From: Methylacidimicrobium tartarophylax
GTDB lineage: Bacteria > Verrucomicrobiota > Verrucomicrobiia > Methylacidiphilales > Methylacidiphilaceae
Length of the DNA stretch: 64,000 bases
NCBI RefSeq assembly: GCF_902143375.2
Contig: NZ_CABFVA020000012.1
Span: 1-64,000 of the forward strand
Reading direction: 5' to 3'
This document shows positions 1 through 8,609 of the stretch, in pieces (positions within the stretch are counted from its first letter, which is position 1; each line of letters starts with the position of its first letter). The notes under the pieces are model-generated. The model did no database searches and was not told where the DNA came from. It was given only the letters and a program-made list of their open reading frames with translations. The translations under genes were made by a program, and so were the position numbers.

Positions 1-150
1 CGCCATGGCGGCAAGGCGATTGGCATCCCCCGCGTTCATCGAGTGAGCGATCGGGAGCCCATCGGTGGTAGCGACCAGAGCAGCGCTCAATTCGGGCACG
101 CTCGTGCGAAGTCGCCCCAAAAGAGTATTCAAGTCATCTGCAACAGCCAT
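1..150 (-). CDS. Roadblock/LC7 domain protein (partial, runs off left edge)
   Basis: The first 50 codons of a protein whose remainder lies outside the window. The start reads MAVADDLNTLLGRLR, followed by a stretch ending in ALVATTDGLPIAHSM, the beta-strand signature of roadblock/LC7 proteins such as MglB and CvnB. These proteins act as GAPs or scaffolds for small Ras-like GTPases. The ATG at 148-150 is preceded on the minus strand by a strong GAGGAGGAG ribosome site, so the start is well supported. It lies 147 bases downstream of the GTPase gene on the same strand, so the two are very likely partners in one operon. Confidence 0.85.
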   Translation of the reverse strand, partial: MAVADDLNTLLGRLRTSVPELSAALVATTDGLPIAHSMNAGDANRLAAMA

Positions 151-297
151 GTTGTCGTTCTCCTCCTCTTCGATTTCCTCTCCTCGGGAGCCCACAGCGG
201 CAAAGCTGCCACCGCTCCTAAGAATTGGACGGTAATTAAGAGTAGAGGAAAGCCCTCTTGACAAGCAAAAAGTGCGAGGCGGCGTTTCCCCTGCAGA

Positions 298-807
298 CTA
301 GGCTCGCTCGACACAGTCGAAGAGACGCACCAAGAGTTCGGTGGCGCTTTCGAGATCGGTGGCGTTGATGGGTACGGCCGCCGCCGGATCCAGATCGAGA
401 TACGAGGCGACTTCCTTGCCATCCCAGCAGTTCGGATGATCCTGGTGCGTGATCCCTAGGACGAGCGGGACCGGGTTCCGAGAGAGGAGATAGTCATAGA
501 TGCGGCGTGCTTGCGGGAAGTGGGTGGCATCCTTGCCGGAGACCAGAAGGAGCACGCCCAGAGCACCGTCCAGCAGAATTTCCCAGGTGAAATCGAAGCG
601 CTCCTGGCCGGGGGCGCCGAAGAGGTGAATGGCATACTGGTCGAGCTGGAGTTGACCGAAATCCATGGCGACGGTAGTCGACCGATTGGCCGTGGAGCAG
701 GGGACATCGGTGTTCACCACCGGAGACTGACTCAAAGTCTGGATGAGGGTGGTCTTGCCGGCGCCCGACGGTCCGGCTACGAGGATCTTGATCGCAGTTT
801 CATTCAT
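298..807 (-). CDS. Small Ras-like GTPase of the MglA/CvnD type
   Basis: A 169-residue single-domain GTPase. The P-loop GPSGAGKT is at about residues 13-20, a conserved Thr in STTVAMD is the probable switch I residue, and switch II reads FGAPGQERF. The FG(A/T)PGQ form, with Gly replacing the usual Asp of DxxG, is typical of the bacterial CvnD-like subfamily. The base-specificity motif is THQD rather than NKxD. Its start overlaps the stop of the upstream DUF4388 gene by eight bases, implying translational coupling, and a roadblock gene follows. It is a probable nucleotide-dependent polarity or signalling switch; the output is unknown. Confidence 0.88.
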   Translation of the reverse strand: MNETAIKILVAGPSGAGKTTLIQTLSQSPVVNTDVPCSTANRSTTVAMDFGQLQLDQYAIHLFGAPGQERFDFTWEILLDGALGVLLLVSGKDATHFPQARRIYDYLLSRNPVPLVLGITHQDHPNCWDGKEVASYLDLDPAAAVPINATDLESATELLVRLFDCVERA

Positions 808-1648
808 ACATTTTTTCGAGAATCCCGCGGAGTCCGGCGGCGATTCGAGCCAGAACGCCGCGGCGGGGTTGGACCGTCTTCTGGACCTGAGTCGCCAGAG
901 CCGTGGGAGACGGTACCGGGGCGGACGAAGGGGGGATAGGCGGCAGGGCAGCCTCCGGGGCGACTACCGGTTCAGGCGGTGGAGCCGCCGTCGGTTCCGG
1001 AGCGGAGGGGGCGGGCGGAGAAGGCGGAAGCTGCGGCAGAGGGGGAGCATCGCCCGGAGGCGCGGGTGAGACCGTATGCGAAGGAGCGTGCAGCGGAACG
1101 ATCACGCCCAGGACCCGCAGTTTGAAGAGCTCAAGCTGAACGTGCGGAAGCGGGATGCCGAGGGTGGCAACGATGTCGCTTGCGCAGACTCCGGAGCGGA
1201 GGAACCGTTCGGCGCTGACCCAGAAGGCGAGCAGGTCTTCCGTCAGCCACGGGGTCGTCTGTTCCGCCGCACGGAAACGAGTGCCGGGATGCGGAAGATG
1301 GGCGGCGACGCGCTCCGGAGAGCGGATGGCGGCCAGGGAGGAGAGCAGAATCTGGTCGAGGGGGATCGATAAGCCGCCGAGCGGCTCGCCCATGCCCGCG
1401 CTCCCTTCCTGAAAGACGAAGGAGGCTCGTTCGTTGGTGGAAAGTCGTTGGATCGCCGAGTGCAACGCAAGCGTGTCGGGAATCGGCCCGTCTGCTTCGG
1501 AAGCGGAAACAAGCTTCCCCGCGGACAGGCTGAACGAGAAGCGCTCCCCTGTGGCTTTGTCCGTAATCTGTAATTTCCCGTTTCGATCGCGCAGCAGCCG
1601 AAGAATTTCCGGGAAGGGGAGTTCGCTTAGGTCGCCGGAGAGGGGCAT
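800..1648 (-). CDS. DUF4388 (PATAN-type) protein with proline-rich tail
   Basis: A 282-residue protein. The N-terminus (MPLSGDLSELPFPEILRLL, then GKLQI and GKLVSA) matches the DUF4388/PATAN fold, often found in bacterial signalling proteins that work with roadblock GTPases. A middle helical part follows, then a proline/alanine-rich linker of about 60 residues and a short basic tail (RRGVLARIAAGLRG) that may be amphipathic. I chose the ATG at 1646-1648 because the domain begins there; an in-frame extension upstream is low-complexity and unlike the family. No clear ribosome site is visible, so the start is uncertain. It is the first gene of the GTPase operon. Confidence 0.75.
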   Translation of the reverse strand: MPLSGDLSELPFPEILRLLRDRNGKLQITDKATGERFSFSLSAGKLVSASEADGPIPDTLALHSAIQRLSTNERASFVFQEGSAGMGEPLGGLSIPLDQILLSSLAAIRSPERVAAHLPHPGTRFRAAEQTTPWLTEDLLAFWVSAERFLRSGVCASDIVATLGIPLPHVQLELFKLRVLGVIVPLHAPSHTVSPAPPGDAPPLPQLPPSPPAPSAPEPTAAPPPEPVVAPEAALPPIPPSSAPVPSPTALATQVQKTVQPRRGVLARIAAGLRGILEKMYE

Positions 1649-1868
1649 GGATGATCGTTGGCGTTTCGGCGGAGGACGCCGCTCAGCGGATGGCCCCCGC
1701 GTCGAGGCCCGATGCGGCTTCCTCGTTTGGCTTGGGGGGTAGGGCCCTTCACGAGTCTGCAAGTGAAGACCCCTTTTGACATGACGATGGTTCTCTCGCA
1801 AGGAGAAAGAGGCTCCTTTTGATAGGATGGAGCTTCCCTCTTTTCGCCCCGTTCATTAGCCTTGGGCA

Positions 1869-2738
1869 ATGCATCTGCTGGGAGAAGAGGCTCGGGAGGC
1901 CGTCCGCCGAGCCCTGCAGGAGGATTTGGGCCAAGGGGACGTGACTTCCGACGGCTTTCTTCCGAAAGAGGCCTCTTGTCGGGCGGAGATCTTGGCCAAG
2001 GAGCGGGGAGTCGTCTGCGGGCTGCCGGTAGTGCAGGCCGTCTTTCGGGAAGTCTCCCAGGAAGGTCTGCAGCCGGAATGGGCATGCAAAGAGGGCGCGG
2101 TCGTCGAAGCCGGAACGACGGTCCTGTCCGTGTCAGGGCCGGCGGCGCAGATTTTGGCCGCGGAGCGAACCGCGCTCAACTTCCTCCAGCATCTCTCGGG
2201 TGTGGCCACGCTCACCCGGCGATTCGTCGAAAGGATCGATGGGACGGGGGCTCGACTTCTCGATACGAGGAAGACGCTTGCGGGCTTGCGCTCGCTGGAA
2301 AAGTACGCCGTCCGTTGCGGCGGGGGGGGCAACCATCGCGTTTCGCTCGGGGACCATGTGCTGGTGAAGGACAATCACTTGTCGCTGCTCAAGGCGGCCT
2401 ACCCGAATTCGTGGAGCAAGGAACTGGGCTTGCGAGCGGATCGGATTCGCCGTTTGCGGCCGCTGGTCCGCGTCGAAGTGGAGGCGCAAAGCCTGGAGGA
2501 GGTGGCGGAGCTCCGTTCCCTCCCGCTCGATCTCCTACTCCTGGACAATATGAGCGTGGAGGAGTTGCAGAGTGCGGTCCAGATCGTGGACGGACGCATG
2601 CGGCTCGAGGCTTCCGGAGGGGTCTCCTTGGAAAATGTTCGTGCGATCGCACAAACCGGCGTCGACTTCATCTCCGTCGGGGCATTGACCCACAGCGCGA
2701 AGGCGATGGATTTTTCTTTGCGCGTGACGATATCATGA
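1869..2738 (+). CDS. nadC: Nicotinate-nucleotide pyrophosphorylase (carboxylating)
   Basis: Quinolinate phosphoribosyltransferase, 289 residues, the usual length. It converts quinolinate and PRPP to nicotinate mononucleotide in de novo NAD synthesis. Diagnostic motifs are EDLGQGDVTS near the N-terminus, LDTRKTLAGLR, GGGGNHR and KDNHL in the middle, and the C-terminal LEASGGV and ISVGALTHS of the TIM-barrel. The stop overlaps the next start as ATGA at 2735-2738, so translation is coupled to thrB. nadA lies far away at 52.5 kb, so the pathway genes are scattered. The 220 bases upstream separate it from the divergent DUF4388 gene and hold nothing else I recognise. Confidence 0.95.
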   Translation: MHLLGEEAREAVRRALQEDLGQGDVTSDGFLPKEASCRAEILAKERGVVCGLPVVQAVFREVSQEGLQPEWACKEGAVVEAGTTVLSVSGPAAQILAAERTALNFLQHLSGVATLTRRFVERIDGTGARLLDTRKTLAGLRSLEKYAVRCGGGGNHRVSLGDHVLVKDNHLSLLKAAYPNSWSKELGLRADRIRRLRPLVRVEVEAQSLEEVAELRSLPLDLLLLDNMSVEELQSAVQIVDGRMRLEASGGVSLENVRAIAQTGVDFISVGALTHSAKAMDFSLRVTIS

Positions 2739-3709
2739 CTCCTTTCGCAGTTGCTACGGCGCTTATGGATTCTCTTTCCGGGCGTGGAGGGGAGGAACAG
2801 GCCGGACCGGTCGAATGCCGGGTCCGCGTGCCGGCAACGACCACGAACTTCGGACCGGGCTTCGACACGTTCGGAGCCGCCTTGCGGTTATATAACTGGA
2901 TTGTGTTGCGGGTCGGTGGCTCGGAGCCTGCCGGTCCCCCGCATCCCATGGTGCAAGAAGCGGCGGCGGCATATGCCAGGGCCGCGGGCTCCTCGAGCCC
3001 GCCCTTCGAATGCACGATTTCCGGCGATGTTCCTTGCGCGAGGGGCTTGGGAAGCAGCGCCACGGTGCGCGCAGGAGTCTTGGTGGGATTGAACGAGGTT
3101 CGGGGACGGCCTCTCTCGCGTGAGCAGCTGGTGGCGTTGGGCAGTGAGCTGGAGGGCCATCCCGATAATGTTGCGGCCGCGATCCTCGGAGGATTCACGA
3201 TCTCCACCGGCGGAGGCCAGACGCGAGTGCCGCTGGGAAGCCGGTTGGAATTTGTCGCTTTTGTCCCCGAGATGGAGATGGAGACCAAATGGGCCCGTTC
3301 GGTCCTGCCTCAAGCCGTTTCGCTGCCGGACGCGGTTTGGAATCTGCAGCGGGCAGCCCGGATCGCCGCTGCCATCTGCTTGCGCCGATACGAAGAGTTG
3401 CGCGGGCTCTTCGAAGACCGCTGGCATGAGCCCGCTCGGGTCGAGCGCATCCCGGGATGGGAACAGATCAAGAAGAGCGCCTACGAAGCCGGAGCCCTCG
3501 GGTTTTACCTGAGTGGAGCGGGCTCGACCCTGATGGCGCTTGCGGATGGGCGCGGGGCAGAGGTGGCGGAGGCAATGACACGTGTTGCGTCGAGTGCGGG
3601 ATTAACGGGAAGCTGCCTGCAAGTGAAGGCGGAAAATCGGGGCGCCAAGGCATGGGTGCGACACCTTCCCCGACGCGTCGTACATGGAGGAAGGAAGCAT
3701 GTTTCTTAG
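2735..3709 (+). CDS. thrB: Homoserine kinase (GHMP family)
   Basis: A 324-residue GHMP-family kinase. It phosphorylates homoserine in threonine synthesis. The N-terminal VRVPATTTNFGPGFDTFG is the homoserine kinase signature, the ATP-binding loop RGLGSSA follows at about residue 110, and GFYLSGAGST forms the C-terminal motif. The ATG at 2735 overlaps the nadC stop in an ATGA arrangement. The end overlaps the start of the following cytochrome gene by 11 bases. A longer in-frame reading begins inside nadC but is not needed. Confidence 0.93.
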   Translation: MTPFAVATALMDSLSGRGGEEQAGPVECRVRVPATTTNFGPGFDTFGAALRLYNWIVLRVGGSEPAGPPHPMVQEAAAAYARAAGSSSPPFECTISGDVPCARGLGSSATVRAGVLVGLNEVRGRPLSREQLVALGSELEGHPDNVAAAILGGFTISTGGGQTRVPLGSRLEFVAFVPEMEMETKWARSVLPQAVSLPDAVWNLQRAARIAAAICLRRYEELRGLFEDRWHEPARVERIPGWEQIKKSAYEAGALGFYLSGAGSTLMALADGRGAEVAEAMTRVASSAGLTGSCLQVKAENRGAKAWVRHLPRRVVHGGRKHVS

Positions 3710-4247
3710 GTGGTCGCTTCATGTCGGGCTGATTGCGACGACGATCGGGCTCTTCTGCGGGAGGAGTTGCTTCGGACAGGATGAGGAGTTTTTGCGACAA
3801 CTTCCGGATGAGCCGATGGAAACGGCTACCGCGGAAAAGGAGCGACCGGCCGAAAAAGGACCGGGAGAGCGAACCGGGGAGCGAATCCAGCATGGAAAAT
3901 ATCTCGTCGAGGCCGTCGCTCTCTGCAGCGAGTGCCATACGCCCCGCAATGAACGAGGGGAGTTGCTCCGCGACAAATGGTTGCAGGGGGGATTCGTTCC
4001 AGGGCTCGGCACAGAAAGCATCGGCTCGCTCGTGCGTGAGGCACCTCCCATCGCGGGCCTGCCGGAAGGGTGGAGCCAGGCGGACATGGTCCAATTCCTG
4101 GAGACGGGGATGAACCCTGCCGGCAAATACCCACGACTGCCCATGCCGCCCTATCGGATGAGCCACGCGGATGCCTTGGCGATCACACTCTATCTCGAAG
4201 GACTCAAAAGCAAGCGAGCGGCCCCGGAGCCCAGCGGGCCGCCCTGA
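3699..4247 (+). CDS. Exported single-heme c-type cytochrome
   Basis: A 182-residue protein with a signal peptide (FLRWSLHVGLIATTIGLFCG, cleavage probably near SCFGQ). One heme-binding motif CSECH lies in the stretch GKYLVEAVALCSECHTPRNE, a form common in class I cytochromes of membrane dehydrogenase chains. The Met in LPMPPYRMS may be the distal heme ligand. The start at 3699 is preceded by GGAGGAAGG at 3686-3694; an ATG at 3684 lies before that site and is less likely. It probably carries electrons in the periplasm; the partner is not evident. Just after the stop a short GC stem (4239-4256) followed by TTATTTT could terminate transcription. Confidence 0.85.
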   Translation: MFLRWSLHVGLIATTIGLFCGRSCFGQDEEFLRQLPDEPMETATAEKERPAEKGPGERTGERIQHGKYLVEAVALCSECHTPRNERGELLRDKWLQGGFVPGLGTESIGSLVREAPPIAGLPEGWSQADMVQFLETGMNPAGKYPRLPMPPYRMSHADALAITLYLEGLKSKRAAPEPSGPP

Positions 4248-4259
4248 AGACGGCGGAGG

Positions 4260-5204
4260 TTATTTTGCCTCCAAGGCGCAGAGATGCGCGTCAAGGCAGC
4301 GGGCTAGGGCGTCGAGATGATATCCCCCTTCCAACACGGAAACGAGCCTGCCGCGGCAGTGGCGGTCAGCGACCTCTCGAATGAGGGTCGTCATCTCCGC
4401 AAACCCCTCTTCGCTGAGCAGAAGATTGCCTAAGGGGTCATCCCGATGCGCATCGAATCCCGCGGAAACGAGAACGAAGTCGGGCTGGAATCCATCGGCG
4501 GCGGGAAGAACCTTTTCCTCGAAGGCAGTTCTGTATTCGGCGTCGCCCGATCCGGGCCTCATCGGCAGATTCAAGGTAAAGCCCTCTCCCTCCCCTTTTC
4601 CTCGTTCCGAGGCATGACCCGTGCCCGGATAGAGCGGCTGCTGATGGAGGCTGATGAAAAGGACGGACGCGTCCTCCTCGAAAATCTCCTGCGTGCCGTT
4701 TCCATGGTGAAGATCCCAGTCGAGAATCAGGATGCGCCGATAGCCATGTCTCCTCTGTGCATACCGAGCCGCGATCGCTACGGTGTTGAAGAGGCAGAAA
4801 CCCATGGCAGCATTCGGCCGGGCATGGTGGCCGGGCGGCCGGACGAGTGCAAGAGCGTTGGCCGCTTCTCCGGAAGCGACTTGGTCGATTGCCGTCTCTG
4901 CCGCCCCAACCGCCAAGAGCGCAGTGTCGAAAGAGTGCGGTCCCGCGAAGGTATCCCCTTCGTCGAGGAGAATCAGGCCGTTGTGCGAGGCCTCCTCGAC
5001 CCGCCGGATATACGTCGGAGCGTGCACGGACCGAAGAAGATCGCTTTCCCCCATCCGGGGGTCGACCCAACGAATCGTTTTCGGGAGGGAGGAGCGCAGG
5101 CGCGGAAGGGTTGCCGTGATCCTTTCGGGACTCTCCGGATGGCCACGCGGGGTGGGATGTCGGGCAAAGTCGGGATGCGTTACAAGAAGGGTGGGAAGCG
5201 GCAT
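4260..5204 (-). CDS. Histone deacetylase-family protein (AcuC/APAH-like)
   Basis: A 314-residue zinc hydrolase of the arginase/deacetylase fold. It carries the catalytic di-histidine RPPGHHA, zinc-binding DWDLHHGNGT and SAGFDAHRDDPLG, and the C-terminal tyrosine loop LEGGYHL. Bacterial members deacetylate acetyl-CoA synthetase, polyamines or other acylated substrates; the substrate cannot be read from the sequence. It converges with the cytochrome gene (12 bases between stops) and is divergent from mqnD, with about 185 bases of shared upstream region. Confidence 0.92.
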   Translation of the reverse strand: MPLPTLLVTHPDFARHPTPRGHPESPERITATLPRLRSSLPKTIRWVDPRMGESDLLRSVHAPTYIRRVEEASHNGLILLDEGDTFAGPHSFDTALLAVGAAETAIDQVASGEAANALALVRPPGHHARPNAAMGFCLFNTVAIAARYAQRRHGYRRILILDWDLHHGNGTQEIFEEDASVLFISLHQQPLYPGTGHASERGKGEGEGFTLNLPMRPGSGDAEYRTAFEEKVLPAADGFQPDFVLVSAGFDAHRDDPLGNLLLSEEGFAEMTTLIREVADRHCRGRLVSVLEGGYHLDALARCLDAHLCALEAK

Positions 5205-5389
5205 AAGTCGATCGGATCTGGTCGATTCCTCCCGGAAGAAGCGAAAGAGGTGCTCTGATTTTCTTTAGCCGCAAGGAGGAGAGGGAGCCAAGGGAATTTA
5301 TTGCATTATGGGGCTGCGGCAACACGGAAAAGAGACCCGAATCAACCCCGTGGTTGACTTCACGGCGGGTCCGTTGGAATACGAAAGAG

Positions 5390-6250
5390 ATGACACAGAG
5401 TGGACAGAGGGAAATCAGCCTGGGGCATTCTCCGGATGCGGACGATGCGTTCATGTTTTACGCCTTGGTGGCCGGGAAGCTTCCGAGTGGGGCCATCCGG
5501 TTCCGGCAGGAGGTGACGGATATCGAGAGCCTCAATGAGTTAGCGAGGAATGAGGCCATCGATCTGACCGCTGTTTCCATTCACGCCTACGGCTTTCTGC
5601 GGGACAACTACTGGCTTCTCCCGTGCGGTGGAAGCATGGGAGAGGGCTATGGACCCCGTGTCGTCTCGGCGAAAAGCATGACCCGGGAGGAGCTTTCCCG
5701 CGCACGGATTGCCATTCCAGGGCGGAAGACGAGCGCAGTGATGGCCTTGAGCCTCTATCTTGGCATCGGGCCTGAGAAGCTTCCCCTCATCGTGCGCCCC
5801 TTCGATCGCATCTTGGATTCCGTGCGTTCGGGGGAAGCGGAAGCCGGCCTGGTGATTCATGAAGGGCAACTCACCTATGCGGACGAGGGGTTGGCACTCT
5901 GCGTCGATCTCGGCCACTGGTGGAAGGAGGAAACGGGCCTCCCTCTTCCTCTGGGAGGGAACGCGCTGCGCAAAACTCTGGGGATCGATCTTGCCAGGGA
6001 GTGCGCACGGCTGCTTCGGGAAAGCATTCGGTGGGGATTGCAGCACCGGAGCGAAGCCTTGCAATACGCCGCAGGGTTTTCCCGGGGATTGAGCACCGAA
6101 AAGCTCGATCAGTTTGTGGAAATGTACGCGAATGAACGAACCTTCGATTACGGCACCGAAGGCCGGCAGGCCATTGAGCTCTTCCTGAGGCGGGGAAGAG
6201 AAATAGGGATGCTGCCTGCCAGCGCGGGAGTCGACTGGCTCCCGGAATAG
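5390..6250 (+). CDS. mqnD: 1,4-dihydroxy-6-naphthoate synthase of the futalosine menaquinone pathway
   Basis: A 286-residue protein beginning with the family motif ISLGHSPDADDAFMFYAL and containing IPGRKTSAVMALSLYLG, EAGLVIHEGQLTY and HWWKEETGLPLPLGGNAL. These match MqnD, which converts cyclic dehypoxanthinyl futalosine to 1,4-dihydroxy-6-naphthoate. The organism therefore probably makes menaquinone by the futalosine route rather than the Men route. No other mqn gene is in the window. I chose the ATG at 5390; an in-frame TTG at 5354 would add 12 residues that the family lacks. No convincing ribosome site is visible. Confidence 0.9.
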   Translation: MTQSGQREISLGHSPDADDAFMFYALVAGKLPSGAIRFRQEVTDIESLNELARNEAIDLTAVSIHAYGFLRDNYWLLPCGGSMGEGYGPRVVSAKSMTREELSRARIAIPGRKTSAVMALSLYLGIGPEKLPLIVRPFDRILDSVRSGEAEAGLVIHEGQLTYADEGLALCVDLGHWWKEETGLPLPLGGNALRKTLGIDLARECARLLRESIRWGLQHRSEALQYAAGFSRGLSTEKLDQFVEMYANERTFDYGTEGRQAIELFLRRGREIGMLPASAGVDWLPE

Positions 6251-6374
6251 AAAAGAGAGGCGGGAAGCTCTTGCGTGCTTACGGTGTGCTATCGATGAGA
6301 TTGAGAGATTCATCAGGATCCTCGCAAAAGCTCGCAGAAGGCGATAGGCCGTGCAAAATCGAACCAGCGGATAG

Positions 6375-7163
6375 ATGAGCCCAAAGGAGAACAGTGATCC
6401 ATTCCCGATTGCAGGCCGGACTTTTTCTTCGCGCTTGCTGATCGGCACCGGAAAATTTGGATCCCATGCCCTCATGGCGGAAGCGCTCGAGGAAAGCGGG
6501 ACCGAAATCGTAACCGTAGCTTTGCGGCGGGCGGAAATGGGAGAAGTCCGACCGGAAGAGAATATCCTCTCCTACCTTGATCCGGAACGATACCTCCTCG
6601 TGCCTAACACGAGCGGCGCGGCAAACGCGGAGGAGGCGGTGCGGTTGGCCCGTCTGGGCGCCGCCGCCGGGATGCCACGCTGGGTGAAACTCGAGATTCA
6701 CCCGGAAAGCCGTTACCTTCTGCCCGATCCGGTGGAAACACTCCTCGCCGCCGAGGTGTTGGTCCGAGAAGGTTTCGTTGTGCTCGCCTACATCAATGCC
6801 GATCCGGTTTTGGCGAAGCGGCTGGAGGAGGTGGGAGTCGGCGCGGTCATGCCGCTGGGCTCTCCGATCGGTTCGATGCGCGGCTTGGAGACCAGAGCCC
6901 AATTGGAAATCATCGTGGAACAGGCGGAGATCCCGGTCATCGTGGATGCGGGCGTAGGTGCCCCCTCCCATGCGGCCGCGGCCATGGAGATCGGGGCTGA
7001 CGGCGTCCTGGTCAACACCGCGATCGCCGTCGCCGAGGATCCCTGTGCCTTGGCACGAGCATTCCGGATGGCGGTCGAAGCGGGTCGGATCGCCTACCGC
7101 CTTGGCCGATCGCCACGTCCGGCGCAGGCGGTCCCGACAAGCCCTCTCACTGCTTTCCTCTGA
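6375..7163 (+). CDS. thiG: Thiazole synthase
   Basis: A 262-residue TIM-barrel enzyme that builds the thiazole phosphate moiety of thiamine from DXP, ThiS thiocarboxylate and dehydroglycine. Motifs are [19 protein letters not shown] (Schiff-base Lys), PLGSPIGS and [20 protein letters not shown], ending in a phosphate-binding [12 protein letters not shown]. The 124 bases upstream contain no recognisable ThiS gene, and I see no TPP-riboswitch core. A palindromic repeat starts eight bases after the stop and may affect the 3' end of the message. Confidence 0.95.
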   Translation: MSPKENSDPFPIAGRTFSSRLLIGTGKFGSHALMAEALEESGTEIVTVALRRAEMGEVRPEENILSYLDPERYLLVPNTSGAANAEEAVRLARLGAAAGMPRWVKLEIHPESRYLLPDPVETLLAAEVLVREGFVVLAYINADPVLAKRLEEVGVGAVMPLGSPIGSMRGLETRAQLEIIVEQAEIPVIVDAGVGAPSHAAAAMEIGADGVLVNTAIAVAEDPCALARAFRMAVEAGRIAYRLGRSPRPAQAVPTSPLTAFL

Positions 7164-7170
7164 TGTAACC

Positions 7171-7350
7171 AGCCTGTCTCACAAGCGTTCTCCTGCGGCT
7201 TGCTAAATGGGCCTGTCTGCTTCGTTGGGACTTGGTTTCCTTTCCTCGCAGGTTGTCGTCATACCGTTTCGGGGGAAAAATCTGCGCCCCGCCTTGCATC
7301 CAGGCCCATCGGCCCGCGCCTCGGGTACGAACTTTGTGAGCCATGCAGGT
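7171..7350 (+). repeat. Dispersed palindromic repeat, copy A
   Basis: About 180 bases nearly identical to copy B and, inverted, to copy D. The right end reads TTGTGAGCCATGCAGG, while the left end (AGCCTGTCTCACAAG) has lost four bases relative to the other copies. Internal arms ATGGGCCTG and CAGGCCCAT are exact inverted complements. It fills the space between the convergent ends of thiG and yihY. No ORF of its own is credible. Confidence 0.88.
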
Positions 7351-7360
7351 TGGCGCGACG

Positions 7361-8236
7361 TCATGTTGGGTGCCGGCGGTGGGTCGCGCGGCCGGAGCCG
7401 AAGCGGTATGCGTAGGCTCGGGTGAGTTCCGCGCCGAGAAAGAAGATCTGAGCGGAATAGTAGATCCAGAGGAGGAGGATGAGAAGAGATCCCACGGCGC
7501 CGTAGAGCGAGGCGATCGAGCTGTGGCTCAAAAAGAAGCCCAACCCGGAGCGACCGACTTCGAACATCAGCGCAGTTCCGATGCCACCGAAAAAAGCCTC
7601 CTTCCAGGACACGGGTCCTTGCGGCAAGACGCGGAAGAGAACCGCGAAAAGAAGCACGACGGCCAGGAAGGAGGTGAGCACCCGCGCGATATCATAAAAG
7701 GCCGGGTACCAAGGGAAGGCGTTGGAGAGCGGCTGGGAGAGGGCGTCCATGGTCGTGACCGCGAGCGGAGCGACGAGCAGCAACATCCCCACGACGGCAA
7801 CCATCGCGAAGGAAACCGCGCGATCCCAGATCAGCGCAAGGAGGGGCCCCTGAGTCCGTTCGGTGACTCCCCAGATGGTATTGAGGGAGTCACGCAACTC
7901 GACGAAGACACCCGAAGCGCCAAAAAGCAGGGAAACGGTCGCGGAAAGAGCCGCCGGTGTACCGGGATGCGGCGGCCATGCGGTGGTCAGGAGCAGTTGA
8001 ACCGCCGATGCCATCGGCGCTCCACCTAAGTCGTGAAGGGCCTGAGCAAGGTAGGACTGCGCTTCCTTCATGCTAAAAAGGATGCTCGTGAAGGAGAGGA
8101 GGAAGAGGATCATCGGCGCGATCGAAAAGATCGTGTAGCAAGCGAGGGCCGCACCCATTTTGGGAGCCTTGTGGCGAAGCCAGCCCTTCAGGGCATCCCC
8201 GAAGAGGAAAGAGACGCGAAGGGAAAAGCGACGCAT
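7361..8236 (-). CDS. YihY/BrkB-family inner-membrane protein
   Basis: A 291-residue polytopic membrane protein with about six hydrophobic segments. It shows the family features KAPKMGAALACYTIFSIAPM near the N-terminus, a GASGVFVELRDSLNTIW motif, and a C-terminal SLLILLLWIYYSAQIFFLGAE followed by a basic tail. The family was once called RNase BN, wrongly; its role is unknown, possibly transport. The reading frame stays open to 8371, but that extension is encoded by repeat copy B, so I place the start at the ATG at 8234-8236. The gene is flanked by directly oriented repeat copies A and B. Confidence 0.8.
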   Translation of the reverse strand: MRRFSLRVSFLFGDALKGWLRHKAPKMGAALACYTIFSIAPMILFLLSFTSILFSMKEAQSYLAQALHDLGGAPMASAVQLLLTTAWPPHPGTPAALSATVSLLFGASGVFVELRDSLNTIWGVTERTQGPLLALIWDRAVSFAMVAVVGMLLLVAPLAVTTMDALSQPLSNAFPWYPAFYDIARVLTSFLAVVLLFAVLFRVLPQGPVSWKEAFFGGIGTALMFEVGRSGLGFFLSHSSIASLYGAVGSLLILLLWIYYSAQIFFLGAELTRAYAYRFGSGRATHRRHPT

Positions 8237-8331
8237 CCGTCGAAGAAGATTTCCGAGCAAGGGCGAGCGTGCGTCGGAATGCAGAAAGAAGAAGGGGTGC
8301 AAGACGTTCCCGTATTTAGCCGCCGGGGCTA

Positions 8332-8512
8332 ACCTGCATGGCTCACAAGCTTTCTCCTGCGGCTTGCGCAATGGACCTGTCTGCTTCGTTGGGACTTGGT
8401 TTCCCCTCCTCGCAGGTTGTCGTCATACAGCTTCGGAGGAAAACCTGCGCCCCGCCTCGCATCCAGGCCCATCCGCCGCGCCTCGGATACGAACTTTGTG
8501 AGACATGCAGGT
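8332..8512 (+). repeat. Dispersed palindromic repeat, copy B (full length)
   Basis: A 181-base element with terminal inverted repeats ACCTGCATGGCTCACAA and TTGTGAGACATGCAGGT, 16 of 17 positions complementary. Inside it has the shared block CTTCGTTGGGACTTGG and the nested arms GGTTTCCCCTCC and GGAGGAAAACC. It has the same orientation as copy A and sits between yihY and dnaB. The rest of the 373-base gap 8237-8609 shows no gene or clear signal. Confidence 0.9.
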
Positions 8513-8609
8513 GCAACTTATAGACGATCGAACGCATCCGGCCAACCCCCAACGGAGAGAAAGCCCCCACACCGGCTCTTTGGAGGCGAAGGAGCGAGAG
8601 ACCTCGGGT

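Noticed and set aside
1776-1781. Perfect TTGACA upstream of nadC
   Set aside because: No acceptable -10 box lies 16-18 bases downstream; TAGGAT at 1823 is too far away.
1862-2734. Long plus-strand reading frame joined to thrB through nadC
   Set aside because: This part is arginine/glycine-rich shadow sequence of nadC; homoserine kinase similarity begins only after the ATG at 2735.
6251-6374. Possible thiS gene or TPP riboswitch before thiG
   Set aside because: No ThiS-like frame ending in GG and no conserved TPP aptamer core was found.
7171-7350. CRISPR-like or IS-like interpretation of the repeats
   Set aside because: Copies are dispersed, not arrayed with spacers, and encode no transposase; no target-site duplication was evident.
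8237-8371. In-frame N-terminal extension of yihY
   Set aside because: The first codons are encoded by repeat copy B and match translations of the other copies, so they are not part of the gene.
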